NCBI GenBank assembly: GCA_026210745.1
Contig: CP110632.1
Coordinates: 1,426,001 to 1,490,000 of the forward strand
DNA: 64,000 nucleotides
Source of the DNA: Exobasidium rhododendri
Taxonomy: Eukaryota > Basidiomycota > Exobasidiomycetes > Exobasidiales > Exobasidiaceae
Direction of reading: 5' to 3'
Shown: one piece after another, positions 46,040-57,706 of the stretch
Layout: each line of letters starts with the position of its first letter
Position numbering within the stretch: position 1 is the stretch's first letter
Notes under the pieces: model-generated
Told to the model about the DNA's origin: nothing
What the model saw: only the letters and a program-made list of their open reading frames with translations
Database searches by the model: none
Made by a program: the position numbers and the translations under genes

Positions 46040-49000
46040 ATGCTGGCAGCATCATCCGCGTCGCAACTTGCCCCTACCTTTCAGCGATCAACTTCAGCCA
46101 CATTCCCATACGCCCTGCAACAACAAGAACAGCAACAGCAGTATCAGCCCTCCATCTCGAACACGGCAGCCATGCATGGAAATGGGGGCTTTGCGCAATC
46201 TCGTGTACAGATGTCTTCTAGCTCGAGCAGTAATCGAGTGAATGGTCTGCCGTATCAAGGAGGCGCCTATCAAAACGGCAATAATGCCATCATGAGTAAC
46301 AATGGGAACAACCTCGTTGGCAGCATCCCAAATTCAGCAAGCAACAGCACCATTCTCGCACAACCTGCAATAAACAACCTGCGACGAAATCGAAGGCCAG
46401 ATACAGAAGAGATCAAGAGGGTTGGCAGAGCGCATTATCAAGAATTGTTTGTCTTTCTAAGGAGCCATCTAGCAAAAGGTGAGTCACTCATGCGGTATTC
46501 CTTGGCGTGTCAGTCATATGAAAAAAGGGGGGCAGAAGGTTGGCGGAGGCGAGATCGAGGGCGGGAGGAGGTGGGCGCGAAAGGTCACGGATTGGCGAAT
46601 TGCAAGGTTCCGCCAGAAGCAGGAGATTGAAGGGACGTCCCTTGGCGTTGGCTTTTGGTGTGGCGACAAGCTGGCTGGGCAGAAGGCCAGAAGAGAAGAG
46701 GTACAGAGAAAGACGCGGAGAGAGAGATCATAAGGGCAGAAATGACTTGACCTATCCCGTCTTGCTCTGGCCCTCCCCTCTTTTCCTTGCTCCCAATCCC
46801 CACCCCCTCTCGCAATTTCCTATGATAAAATGACCTATCCCCTAATCCACACCACTCTCACTGCGCGGGACGCAAAACTGATCCGAGCCTATCTCTTCCA
46901 TTCCACCACAGGTCAACGCGGACCACGAACAAATGCGCGAGAGAAGTTGACCAGGTTGAGTCAACAGCAATTCACCGAGTTATCGACGGATGTCTATGAT
47001 GAACTGATGCGAAGAATAAACAACGCCAGAGCAGGGACAGGTGAGTAAGGGGGAGCTTACCATATGATGCGCATGCGGTGTCTTTGGACTCACGCTCCCT
47101 CTACACCTGTAGAAATGCCACACCTCGCTGTCCGAGAAGAGTTTCACCCAAAGCGCAATCAAGCTCGACAGAAACTAGCAACGCTTCCTAAAAACCGATT
47201 CAAAGACCTGAGTTCAGATGTATTTTTCGAGTTGGAAAGGCGCTTTCCATACCTGAGAGATGAGTACCGACCAGAGGTAGGCGAGAGGGAGAGAAGAGAG
47301 GAAGTGGAAGCCCATGATAGGAGTAGAGCAGAAGATGATACGCGGCAGGATTCAGGCCAGAGCAGCGAAATGATGGACAAGGAGGGAGGAGGAGGATCAA
47401 GATTCAACACTGCCAGCCAATCTGCTGCTACGATTGTCAGCCTGGGACATGGCGCCGCTGCATCAACTTCTGACGTCGTCATACCGGCAAAGAGTACCTT
47501 GGTCGAGGAAGAGATTGCAGTACCTTATGCGCCCCCCTCGAATCAGTCGGACGAAGGCAAAGACTGGAGAGTTTCTGGTGAGGGACAAGGCATGACGAGT
47601 ACTCGCGATTCCATCTTGACGGGCACAGATCAAGATCCTAGTCGAAATACAATGTACAGTCAAGCGAGTTCGATTGGTACTGGGTTCTTCAATGGCTATG
47701 CGAACAGTCGAGCAACCGAGAGCGTCGCTAGTCCTTTCCTCGTCCAAGATGGAGCATTCGGCGCATCTACATTCGGTATTGAGAAGCTGCGATCTGATTA
47801 TGAGTTCCGCATTGCAACTCTTCAGCAGAAAGTCACTGCGCTGGAAAGCAGAAATGCAGAATACGAGAGCGAAAAGGCGGCACAGGAAGAAGAGATGGAG
47901 AGAAGACTAGAAGAGCAAAGCCGCTCTCATGATGAGAAGATGGGATCGTTGGCGAGAGAGGTGGAAGTCCATCGAAACAATCACGAGGATGCACAGAATC
48001 AACTGAAACAGACGTTGTCGAAGTTGAGTCTATTGCAATCGGAGCACGAGGAAAGTCGACAGGAACAAAATCAAAGGAGTGCCTTGGAAAGCAGCAGAGG
48101 GGAGGAAGAATTCGAGACACTGCAAAAGGAGTACAACGAACAAGAAGAGGTAGTGACTGAACTGAAGGGTGAAGTGACCAATTTGATCGAAGAGTTGAGG
48201 CAATTGTCCCTTCGCAACGACGAGATCCTCTCCGACAAAGACAACGATCAAACGATCATCCGAGACCTCAACAATCAAGTGGCATCGTACAAGCGCAAGT
48301 ATGAAAATGCAAAGACTGGGTTGCGTAATCTGAAAGCGACGTCTCAGCTGTTCGTCCAACCACCAAAGGCAGACGACTTCATGCCCGCCAGTGAGGAAGG
48401 CGTGATTGCTGATCTGAACCTGACTGCTTTCCAGAGTTCCATCGATGAGCTGGTCGCCGCTGCACGCTCAAAGACGCCGAGCAAAGTGCTCTTGGCTATG
48501 AAGACGGTGGTGCTGGCCACTACTTTGATCAACGACGATGTGGCTAAGTACGAGCAGCAAAAGGAATCCCCATCACCGGAGACAAAGGAACAACTCACGA
48601 ACATCAAAGGAAGAATCTCCAACACACTCAACAATCTCATGACCGCCTGTCGAAATCATGCTTCTAGCCATGGAATGTCGCCGGTCAGTCTCTTGGACGC
48701 CGCTGCTAGTCATGTCTCTACCTCGATCGTCGATTTGGTGAAATTGCTCAAAGTTCGCAAGGCCACAACGGCAGAGGCAGAAGAGTTTGAGGCCACCTTT
48801 ACTCAAAACGGCACGCTACCGAATGGATTGAAGCCCCTGCACACCAACATCCTCAACTCGTCTCACATGACACCTCCATCGTTTAGTCCAAAGAGCAAAG
48901 AATTCAGAAGGCATGGAAGTGACGGCAAGAACAGCAGTGACATGCAAGAGAACCGTCTCGGACCGAACAGCGGGGGAGCATCAACGAATGGCGGCGTCGA

Positions 49001-49820
49001 AGGTCGCTTCAGTCCTAGAATTAAGCAGGGCTCTACCATGGGAAGATACTCACCTGTCGGCTATCACACCGACATGACTCGCAAGACAAGCAACGGGACT
49101 GGCAGCTGGAAGACCAACGATGGCGACGCCACACGCAAGACGAGCATGAGCAGTCAAAGCAGTCGAGCGCCAGTCGCTGCTCATTTGCAGGATGGGACAC
49201 CCTCTCTTTCTGGAACGAGCTCGGCGCCTAGGAGTCCGAACACGTACAACGAAGACTCGAGCTTTGAATCGAGTGGAAAGACGGAGTCAGTCTTGGCCTC
49301 TCTTCGGGCGAGCATGGCCCTCAACACGCCGAACATGTCACTCCTTGGTGGTGGTGGTGGTGGCGGTGGCGGTCTTGGAGGAGGAGCAGGAATCGGTAGA
49401 GAAGATTCCAGTGAAGAGAATTGGGTAGAGTTGCGTAATTACATCGAAGTACAGACAGAAGCGATTGTCCACTCCATCCAAGCACTCTTGTCGTCCATTC
49501 GAGAAGGCGCTCAAGGAAATCAACTAAATGAGAACCTGACACAGATCACCACCATCGTTTCGAGTATCATTGCTATCTCCAACGACAACATTCCCAAATC
49601 GTCTACTTCAGGTTTCAATGGAGCTTCTTCCCCTCTGTCGGCCGACCTCGATGGTGAAAAGATCTTGAGAGAATTGAGTGACAATTGCGAAAAGTTGATT
49701 GAAATGCAAATCATCGGCAAATTTGACAAAGTCACCAAATCCAACATGGCAAGTGCAAGCTATGGCGTCGCCAAAGGACTCAAGGCTCTCAGTGGCCTTC
49801 TCAACTCCGAAGAGCGCTGA
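46040..49820 (+). CDS. SPA2: SPA2-type polarisome scaffold
   Basis: Exons 46040-46478, 46912-47040 and 47113-49820 encode 1091 residues. Two Spa2 homology repeats straddle the introns: AREKLTRLSQQQFTELSTDV and ARQKLATLPKNRFKDLSSDV. Coiled coil follows at about 265-430, then Ser-rich disorder with a Gly run (GGGGGGGGG). The C-terminal GIT-like helical domain contains LRNYIEVQTEAIVHSIQALL and ends near LKALSGLLNSEER. Spa2 docks Bni1 formin, Bud6 and MAPK components at the growing tip. The first intron is 433 nt, five times longer than others here. The leader region contains Gln/Asn-rich sequence before the first repeat. Confidence 0.92.
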
Positions 49821-50313
49821 GCGAGGGCAATCTTACCCTCTCCCAACTCCCCCCATCTCCCCCCGCCTTCAACTCCCCAGGATCTCCACTCTCTTCCCCT
49901 CCCCCTGGCCCTTCACGCCACTTTCTTCCCCGGACTTTGTACACGTACCCTCACTGCATTACATACTATCTCTTGTACCTGAATTTCTTTCAACGGCATC
50001 GTCACCCTTTACAGCGTCCCTGAGACGATGCCCACAAGTGTGTTCAGCCTAATTCGCCATATCGGAAGTGATGGAATTGCATGCGTTGATGTCAGTCTAC
50101 AAATGAAGAAATCGAGACAAAGTATGCTTGTTGTATGTGTGTGCGATAAGAAGGAGAAGAAAATGGCAGCATTCCTGAGACAAGCGACGAGCAGGTGAAG
50201 AGAGAGAGGGAACCAAAGCAAGGTAAACATGCGTAGAAATATTCGTGTGTAGTTTCGAGTGACTCTTCATCTCCTCCCCTGATCCCTTTCCCTCCAAGTA
50301 CGTTTGGCAAAAA
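49821..50313. other. Convergent intergenic, SPA2 / eIF2A
   Basis: 493 bp between two stop codons. The left part is C-rich (about 49845-49910). No gene recognised. Confidence 0.45.
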
Positions 50314-52460
50314 TTACTCCAATTCGGCCAGCTCCTTTTTCAAGCTAGCTTCGTTGTCAATCTTCTTGATTTGAGTCTGCTCTAGCTTCTCTCCATTGTC
50401 TCGCTTTTCTTTGAGTTCTTGGATAGCTTTCAGCTTCTTTGTCAAGTTTCGCACCTTTTTATCGATAGCTCCCACTCCCCCCGCGAGTGCTTCTTGTGCA
50501 CCATTATTCTTGTCTGTCGCGCTATCCCCTCCGACCTCGGCAACCATGTTCGTCGGCGTCGATGTTTGAATGTCCTCGGCGTAGTTAGTCCTTGCTGCAG
50601 TCGGGGTGGAGGAGCCGCTATTGTTGTTGGTGTTGGTGTTGCTATTGTTGCCTTTCCTACCTCCTTTGCCATTCGTCGCTGAAACAGCAGCACTGCCGTT
50701 CTTGGGCCCAGTAGTAGCAGCAGGAGGAGCCGCCCCTGGTACGCTCTTCCTGCCTCCGCCTGCTTGTTTGTTTCGTGCTGCTCCTGGAGGCAAGTACGTT
50801 CCACTATTGCCATTGCTAGCCAAGGGTGTCGTATCTTCCGATCGTTTGCTGAAGACATCGCTGGCGGGTGCTCCTCGCGCTCCAGGCGGTCGATAAGCCC
50901 CCATTGCCTTTTTCTCTGCTTTTGCCTTTGTCGCTTCCAAGGCCGATTGTGCTGCTGCTGAAGGGGCGGGAGACTCTGGAATCGTGGCAGGGAAGGGGTA
51001 CTTTGCCAGAGCCACATCGGCAAGCATTGGTCTCCAACTTGCTTGGTACAGATCGTTGATCATCTCGACATGGACAAGATTTCCTGTGCAGTGCCATACC
51101 CTGACCCCATTGTCTACTCGCAGCCGGGGTGAGAGTGTAGCAGTGAGAATGAATTGACCATCAGGCGACCACTGGAACAGACTGCTGTTGCTGGCGTCAA
51201 AGCTGAATGACTTTCCTTTGGCATTGGCTTCTACACTGCTACCCTTCGTGCCAAGCTTCTCCCGATCCCACACGTCTACAGTTCCACTCAAGTTTCCGAA
51301 GCCAGCCAAAGCAAAGAATCGACCCGAAGGATTAAAGGCAGCGAAATTTCTGGAGGATGTACCCAGTTCGGCAATGACGTTGATGCGATAGCTGAACAGT
51401 GTACTCTTTGCTGGCATGTATCCGTACACTACCAAGAACTCTCTTCCATTCGGGTTCCACTCAAAGTCGTGAACAGGGCCTTCCTTGTCGAGCGCAACGC
51501 GACAATCGAAATCACCCCGAGTTGACATCATGTAAAGATTAGTCTCCCCATAGTAAGATTTTCCGGTCTTGTCAACGTCCGTTGAAGTAGCGAAAAGCAG
51601 TCCTGTCCCTGCTGTGTTCCACTTGATCTGGATTTTGTCTGCCTTGAAAAACGTCTTTTGAGATATTGGTCTTGGTGCTTCATCTGGGGTCGGAATCAAA
51701 GCGGAAAGAGGATAGATCCGAACAGAAGCAGGCGCTCCCTTCTTTTCCCCACAAAACACGGCCACACTTGGCTTTTCACCGGGTCCTACTTCATAGCTTG
51801 TCATTCCTTCCAGCCGCAGTCTACCGATTACTCCCTTTCCATTCATATCTTGAGGGTCAAAGACTTGCAACTCATTCGTCACCAAACGCAAGCACGCCTT
51901 TTCGCTCTGTACAAAATGAAAGTGGCTTAAGAAAAGAAAAGGGAAGGAAGATGAAATGACAGAGTTAGCTCAGACTATCAATGCCTGACCCTCATATCTA
52001 ACGGCACTCACCAGCCTTCTTGACTTTTCCTCTCAAAGCTTCCCACCTTCTCACCCGTCTGAGTGTTCCAGATGTTGAGATTCCTTTCACTGTTGCCTTC
52101 TGCATCTTTTGACGGTCTTTGCCAAGTGCTGATGAATTTCCCCTTTGGCGAAAACTGCAAGTCTACCACTTTCTCTACAGGCAAGGAGTGGAGAGCCTGG
52201 CATTGAAAGTCGTTGGTGCTGCTGCTAGAGGATGACTCTGATGAAGCTGGTTGAGCTTTGATGAGAAGACAGACGGAATCAAAAGCACAAGCGAGCAGAG
52301 AGCCATCCAAGCTGTATTGAAAAGTACGAGCAGTGCTGTTAAGGAGACCTTCATCTAATTGATTTGCTTGTGAGGTGTACTCCGGTGGTCCACTGTAGAT
52401 TCCAATAGCCTTTTGAGATCGCCATGTAAATTGGCTGGCTGCCATAGTACCGCTTGCCAT
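50314..52460 (-). CDS. EIF2A: Translation initiation factor eIF2A
   Basis: Exons 52012-52460 and 50314-51925 encode 686 residues. The N-terminal half is a WD-type propeller: SLDGSLLACAFDSVCLL, DLQFSPKGKFISTWQ, FEWNPNGREFLVVYG, FAAFNPSGRFFALAGFG and FQWSPDGQFILTATLSPRLR. The Ala/Lys-rich AYRPPGARG motif is also typical of eIF2A. The C-terminus (KKVRNLTKKLKAIQELKEKR) is a basic helix. The protein delivers Met-tRNA in GTP-independent initiation under stress. The intron acceptor must be TTCTTAAG (51926); the more obvious GTACAG nearby would create a stop, so the unusual AAG end is needed. Confidence 0.93.
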
Positions 52461-52666
52461 TGTTCCAGTTTCTGGCTAGAGCTCAGCCGAGGAAGTTTCT
52501 TACTATATACTGAACCCGAAGTCGCTCCAGATCTCGACGACTCTTTCTACTTCTCTGCAGTACTACTCTCGAAGAACAGAAATGCAGCGTCAAGGAGGAT
52601 GCTTGACGTTGAGTTGGCGCTGGGTAATGACCGAGGTGATAAAACACAATTTTCACAGCTCCTTCT

Positions 52667-52711
<45 letters not shown>

Positions 52712-52869
52712 CTTCCTGATCTTGGGCTTTTGTCGCGACTGAATGCGAATGGGGGGGAAAGGAAGAATTCCACGTGTGGTAGCGGAATTCTCGCACGGTT
52801 CAGAACAAGGATGAGGAAGACGGCTCTCTCATGGTATGTATAGTTTGACTTCTCTCTAGAGTGAACATA
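52461..52869. promoter_or_regulatory. Divergent promoter eIF2A / Pol X-like gene with (CT)n tract
   Basis: About 0.4 kb. A (CT)n run of roughly 19 units (52671-52709) is a GA repeat toward eIF2A and a CT repeat toward the Pol X-like gene. Such tracts often keep promoters nucleosome-poor in fungi; that role here is inference. Confidence 0.55.
52671..52709 (+). repeat. (CT)n microsatellite
   Basis: Uninterrupted CT dinucleotides for 39 bases between two divergent start codons. Confidence 0.95.
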
Positions 52870-53892
52870 ATGATAATGAGCAGAGCAGCGAGAGGTCAGG
52901 CTCAGGCCTTCTCAAGTGTCAGACACTCATTCGGTAGGGCACCTTTGCGAAGTATTCAGTCGTGTATCGCCTTTGTCCCTCGCCGAAATCTTTCGCAGAC
53001 ATCATGCAGGCAGAACGCTCCTGAAGCGGGTCCTTTGGCAAATCTACACTCTCCAACACACGCCAAGGTGAAGGAAGCTTGTGAAGCAATGAGAGTGCTA
53101 CTTGCCAAGAAGGACTGCGAGTTGGAACTAGTTGGTGCTTTTCGACGCGGCGTTGAGGAAGCGAAAGAAGTCGTTCTACTTGTTGTAGGTACGGCGGATC
53201 TTCGAACCATCCCCACCTCTTCTCCAACCAAAGTCAGATTTCAAGATGAGGCGGAAACAGTCGCATCAGAGCTTCTCCGTGAAGGCTTGCTATTGAGGAG
53301 ATCGAGTACAGACTGTGACCAATATTTTCTACCTATCGATCCAAAGCTATCGGTAACGCTTCATTACGTCCCTCGCGTCTATCATGGTGCTGCCAAATTG
53401 TATCTGACAGGCGATGACTCATACATCCGATTCCTCAAATTGATGGCAAGTGAAGGTCTGGGTCTGACCTTCAACAAGTATGGATTCTGGAAGTCCAACA
53501 AGACTGTATGGAAAAACAAGGAACGGAGGCATACACACAGTCAAGAACCCCCCGCCTTCAATCTGAAAATCGAGCCGATACAGGAGTCAAAGGAGCCCCA
53601 TGAAAGTGAGGGAGAACGACGAATGCGTGAGACAAGACACGAAATGGGACTTCCCGAGGGTCTAGATCTTTCACTCGATCTGGGGCCTGCTAAAGGAAAG
53701 AAGGAGGATGATCGGAATACTATAAAGGCTCTTCGGGAAGAGTCGAACATTGCTATCGAGAGTGATGAAGATCAGACCCTTATCACTATACCTGGTAAAG
53801 GGGGCGAGGCAGACGTTCTCGACGTTCTTCGACTGGTCTGGCTTCCTCCTTCCATGCGAACGGTCAAGGAGCCAAATCGCAGCGGAGGCTAA
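52870..53892 (+). CDS. Mitochondrial Pol X-fold protein lacking catalytic Asp
   Basis: A single frame of 340 residues from the first ATG (52870). Residues 1-48 are Arg/Ser-rich and end PRRNLSQTS, like a mitochondrial presequence. The core aligns with the palm and thumb of DNA polymerase X: VGAFRRG (88-94; family motif GSxRRG), then KEVVLLVVG where polymerases have GDxDxL, then VTLHYVP (162-168) where polymerases have RxDIVVVP, then YLTGDDSYIRFL (178-189) for the TGS/TxxFNR region. All three metal-binding aspartates appear replaced. The C-terminal 120 residues are charged and mostly disordered with a final GEADVLDVLRLVWLPP, the Pol X C-terminal helix motif. It is probably a structural or DNA-binding pseudo-polymerase; the activity is unknown. 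Confidence 0.6.
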   Translation: MIMSRAARGQAQAFSSVRHSFGRAPLRSIQSCIAFVPRRNLSQTSCRQNAPEAGPLANLHSPTHAKVKEACEAMRVLLAKKDCELELVGAFRRGVEEAKEVVLLVVGTADLRTIPTSSPTKVRFQDEAETVASELLREGLLLRRSSTDCDQYFLPIDPKLSVTLHYVPRVYHGAAKLYLTGDDSYIRFLKLMASEGLGLTFNKYGFWKSNKTVWKNKERRHTHSQEPPAFNLKIEPIQESKEPHESEGERRMRETRHEMGLPEGLDLSLDLGPAKGKKEDDRNTIKALREESNIAIESDEDQTLITIPGKGGEADVLDVLRLVWLPPSMRTVKEPNRSGG

Positions 53893-54483
53893 GATGATGT
53901 CGACAACAAAAAGATATCGTTTGTGCTACACATTGGCATGGGAAGAGGAGGAAGTGAGAGGCTGTTAGACAAAAAGGCACCGGCACTTTTCTCCGACAAC
54001 GCGGAGGTCTGATCCCAACAGAGGCTCGCTTGACAAGCTGCCACGAAGCTCTCGGTCTGTGAACAACATGGCTATTTATGCTCAATAGCGCTGCAGCTGA
54101 GGGTCAAGGTCTCCGGGTAGAGATGAAGGTAACATCTCGTTCTGGTGCTCGCTCTACCCGATTGTGTCGTGCAGCGTATCGCATGGAAATCAAGAAAGAC
54201 ACAGAGAAAGGAGGGACCTATCGCTTGCCATTGCGAAAAGAAAAGTGTCACAGGACTGGAGATGCTGGAGCATCAGTTTGTGTCTGTACATTCGCTTGTT
54301 AGACAATGACATCGAGAAGTCGGCACTTAGATAGCAGCGTCAGATGACCCGAAGTAGATATGATGATCGTAAGAGAGACGTATGAATACAGAAGAGGAGA
54401 AGATGGTGTGACTAGGGACCCGGAACTTTCATACAAAGGAGAGGGAGCAGTGATGGGATATAAATATAGAGAGATCATGTCGT
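53893..54483. other. Convergent intergenic
   Basis: 591 bp between the Pol X-like gene and the membrane-protein gene. Only short frames (65-74 codons) with no support. Confidence 0.4.
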
Positions 54484-55863
54484 TCACTTGTCAAAAGACT
54501 CGACGAAGCGACTGCCAGCTACACCGTTGCTTGTCTTCCTTACCAAAGTTGTTCTAGAGACTGTGAGGTCGAGGTTGTTTTCTTGATCCGTAGCACCGGC
54601 GTTCGACGTCGGAGCCTTTCGTTGGTCCTCGGTAGCTTCATCGAAGGGCTCTTGAACCTTTATGGTGGGGGTGTCTAAGGTCGAACTTGCACTGACTGAT
54701 GAGGAAGGGCCTACGTCTGTGGAGGAGGATTTCCACAGAGCGGCCTTAGAGGTGTACGTCCAACTACCTGATGGAGTGATGTGTCCCGATGACGATGCTT
54801 CGACAGGACTCTCATTGCGGCGTAAAGACTTTGTGGACGACTTTCGACTAGCTCGAGAACTAGATCGAAGGAACGACGGCTCAGGTGAAGTGGGCGATCG
54901 AGCTCTGAGCGTTGCTGGAGAAGGTTGTCTCAGTCGAATCACATCACTGAATCTACGTCCAAGCCCGATGGCCGGTGCGGTTGATGCTTCCCTAGTATCC
55001 TCCACGGGCGACACGTTGAAAGGTGTGGCAGGAGAGCTGGTCGAAGCGTCATTACTGCTCTCAGTCGGACAGGCAAAGGGGTTGTTGCTCGCTGGGGATA
55101 TCGTACTGTTGTTGCGACTGACTTGTCCAGTCGTTCTCTGTTGATTGATGGAGGTAGCCATCTCGCTGGGACTGCTCTCCTCTGCGGACCGTTCTTCATC
55201 CTCCGTCAAGTTCGTCTCTCCAATGACGCTAAGCTCCTTTCTGTCGGCCATAGTAGGTCGAGACTGTGGCCTCTCTTCTTCTGCAATATTGACACGACTC
55301 CACCCCGCATTCTTAATGACTGCATCTGACTCTGCTTGACGCTCTAGATCATTGGCGGCCCCTGTGACTTTGCCGTCGACAAGCTGAACGTGGAGAGTTT
55401 CTCCTCCATCTTCTGCTCTTTCGCCTACCTTGACGTCAGTTGCACAATCCTTCTCTACGTCACTTGTCAAAATCCTAGCTTCCAATTGTGTGCTCTTGTC
55501 TGGATTTTGATGGATTTCACTACCGCTTCCAGAATGCTCAATTGCCTTTTCTAGTCTCGAAGACCTCCCTCCCTGGCTGTTGCTCTTTGTCACTGTACTC
55601 CCTTTCGAGCTAAACATACCGCTCCACCTGCTAGACATTGAATGCCCTCTGCTCATTCTCTGTTCTTCTCTTTCTCTCCTTTTCTCTGCTTCAGCAGCTA
55701 CCAGCGCCCTGTTCCGGAGCACGCTTCTCCTGCGTTTCTGTCTTCTTCGTCTTCGAACGACGTACCAGACTAGAAAGATCAGTCCGAAGAAAAGTAAGAT
55801 GATCGGTATCAGAAATAAGAGCCATCGATGGTCATAACCGGATGACGACGAAGGTGTAGACAT
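54484..55863 (-). CDS. Single-pass membrane protein with long Ser-rich tail
   Basis: From the ATG at 55863 the protein has 459 residues; an in-frame ATG at 55920 would add 19. A short N-terminal segment precedes one membrane helix (WLLFLIPIILLFFGLIFLVW) stopped by RRRRRQKRRR, so the N-terminus is outside and most of the protein is cytosolic. The tail is Ser/Thr/Glu-rich with repeated basic-Ser motifs (SSRASRKSSTKSLRR), likely phosphorylation targets. There is no cleaved signal peptide and no known domain. The layout resembles fungal plasma-membrane sensors or axial-budding-like proteins, but no family is assigned. Confidence 0.65.
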   Translation of the reverse strand: MSTPSSSSGYDHRWLLFLIPIILLFFGLIFLVWYVVRRRRRQKRRRSVLRNRALVAAEAEKRREREEQRMSRGHSMSSRWSGMFSSKGSTVTKSNSQGGRSSRLEKAIEHSGSGSEIHQNPDKSTQLEARILTSDVEKDCATDVKVGERAEDGGETLHVQLVDGKVTGAANDLERQAESDAVIKNAGWSRVNIAEEERPQSRPTMADRKELSVIGETNLTEDEERSAEESSPSEMATSINQQRTTGQVSRNNSTISPASNNPFACPTESSNDASTSSPATPFNVSPVEDTREASTAPAIGLGRRFSDVIRLRQPSPATLRARSPTSPEPSFLRSSSRASRKSSTKSLRRNESPVEASSSGHITPSGSWTYTSKAALWKSSSTDVGPSSSVSASSTLDTPTIKVQEPFDEATEDQRKAPTSNAGATDQENNLDLTVSRTTLVRKTSNGVAGSRFVESFDK

Positions 55864-55920
55864 GGCTTGCCGAGTGAATAGCTTGTAGTGTGCAAGCTCG
55901 AAGTCGTGGAGGACAACCAT

Positions 55921-57706
55921 GGCTTCCTCTCTACTTTGTCAGGTGGTCAAGTGCAATTGCGTGCTGCTTCTCGTCGCCCGCCGCCCGCCGATACTCGGCC
56001 AAAGGTCAGACGTGATCGCGCCGCTATGGCTATGCTTTTCTCTGAAAAGGGCGTTAGGCGTTTCTTCGAGCCAGAAAGGGAGCTCCACTGAAGGCTCTGT
56101 GATAGTGAGAACAAGGATTACTGTGGTGGTGAACGCGAAGAGTGGAGTGGTGTATCTTCGCTTGCTACTTCGTTGCTCCTTCTTGTTTGGTATTCCCAGA
56201 TGCACTTGAGATCGGCCTGGGTGGACGGTTCCACTCGCCCAACAAGGCGTGATGAGGGGATGATGGGGGGGGGGTCGGGGTGGAAGAAGTGAGGATCCGA
56301 ATCGCTCGAGTGCTTCAGGGCTTAATCCAAGAGGAGCAGATTCGTCCGTGTGCAGCGATAGGCACTCCTGCGCGCACACACAACACACTCACACACACAC
56401 TCACACAGACAGTGTGGTGGCCCTCGTCGGCGTATAAGAAGATGGGACTTTTGGCTTTTCTTTTTCGCTTCTTTTCCTTATTCTTGACGCGTCAAATCAC
56501 CGAGAAGTGAGGCAGTCATAAGAAAAGGGAAAAAAAAAGAGGGACTCGATTTGAACAATAAAAAAAAGGGAAAAGTTTAAAACCGTGTTCTACAGCTGCC
56601 AAGCAAGGGTACAAAACACTAAGGAAAGTAGGGAATAGATGTAAGAAGTGAGAAGCGGACGTCAAAATGGGTGGGTATATGAAAGTTTCAGGGACTCAAG
56701 GACACTTCCTCTCAAGGCGATCAAAACGTTAACAATGTGGAATTAACGGGGGGGGGAGGGGGAAATAAGAAAAGGGAAAAAAAGGGATACAGTAGAAAGG
56801 AAGAACTAAGGATGACAGTCGGAGAACCAATCCTCTTTGTTCCCTCGATTGGCGGTAGTCAAGATTAGTTCCCGTGGCACTGTAATGTCGATGTATATAG
56901 TCAGGAAGTACGGTAGGAAGTAGAATTAGATTAATCAGCGATGCAGGAGTTACGACAAGGAAAAAAAGAGGGTGCGTGTCCATTCCTGATCAAGGGGAGA
57001 TCAAGATGTCACTTTGCAGAGGGCGGAGGTGTGTCTGAGAACGAGGAAACGAATGTAAGGCAGAACAAAGATGAGATGATTTCGGTGGCACTGAATAGGG
57101 ATCCTTTCTTCGCGGGCTCTTTCGAGTGGTCGGCTCAAATGAGCAGGGCAATTTACAAGCATAGTCTTCGCGATTACCCCCCCGCGGTCGCGTGGTCTAC
57201 TGCTGCATCATTCTTAGAAGATCTCACGAGCCCGAGATGGACGAAGGGTCGTGCTTGTTTAGCGTGACTGAAGACTAAACCTGCATTTCAGCGTTGCTCT
57301 ACGGTACCTCCGATGAACCTCTTGATGATTCTAAAGTACTTGGGAAATGCAAGCGGGACACGGTGAAAATTGTCACGAAGCCGGGTCAAGATCACGGCCG
57401 AAGCAAGGCGTAATCTAACAGCAGGTGATTGATCTTGGGAAGCATCTACGCTATGCCCACCTTGCTTACGTGCCGGCGGTCATTTGGGCGCGCGTCCCTT
57501 TTCTGGCTCGAGAGAATCAATCTCTCTCCGCCTCCACTTTTGGCGCGATTGAATATTTTTGCAACTTGGATTTATCGGGCTTAGCCACCACCTACTGATT
57601 TCACTTGGCGGGATTTGCTTCAACGGCGACCATTGCACATACATAAAACGAGATCTCTCTCTAGAATTAAGTTTTGCTTTCTACACTCATACACACTCAT
57701 CTCACC
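55921..57706. other. Gene-poor 1.8-kb interval
   Basis: The longest stretch without a supported gene. It contains a G run near 56261-56270, CA-rich sequence at 56376-56405, another G run at 56749-56756 and several A-rich purine tracts (56518-56570). Open frames of 108 (56941-57267 +) and 149 codons (55939-56388 -) show no recognisable family. The right end is the promoter of the FMN oxidase gene. Confidence 0.45.

Noticed and set aside
55939-56388. 149-codon minus-strand frame with a hydrophobic stretch
   Set aside because: Low-complexity Pro/His/Arg flanks and no family; more likely chance in the gene-poor interval.
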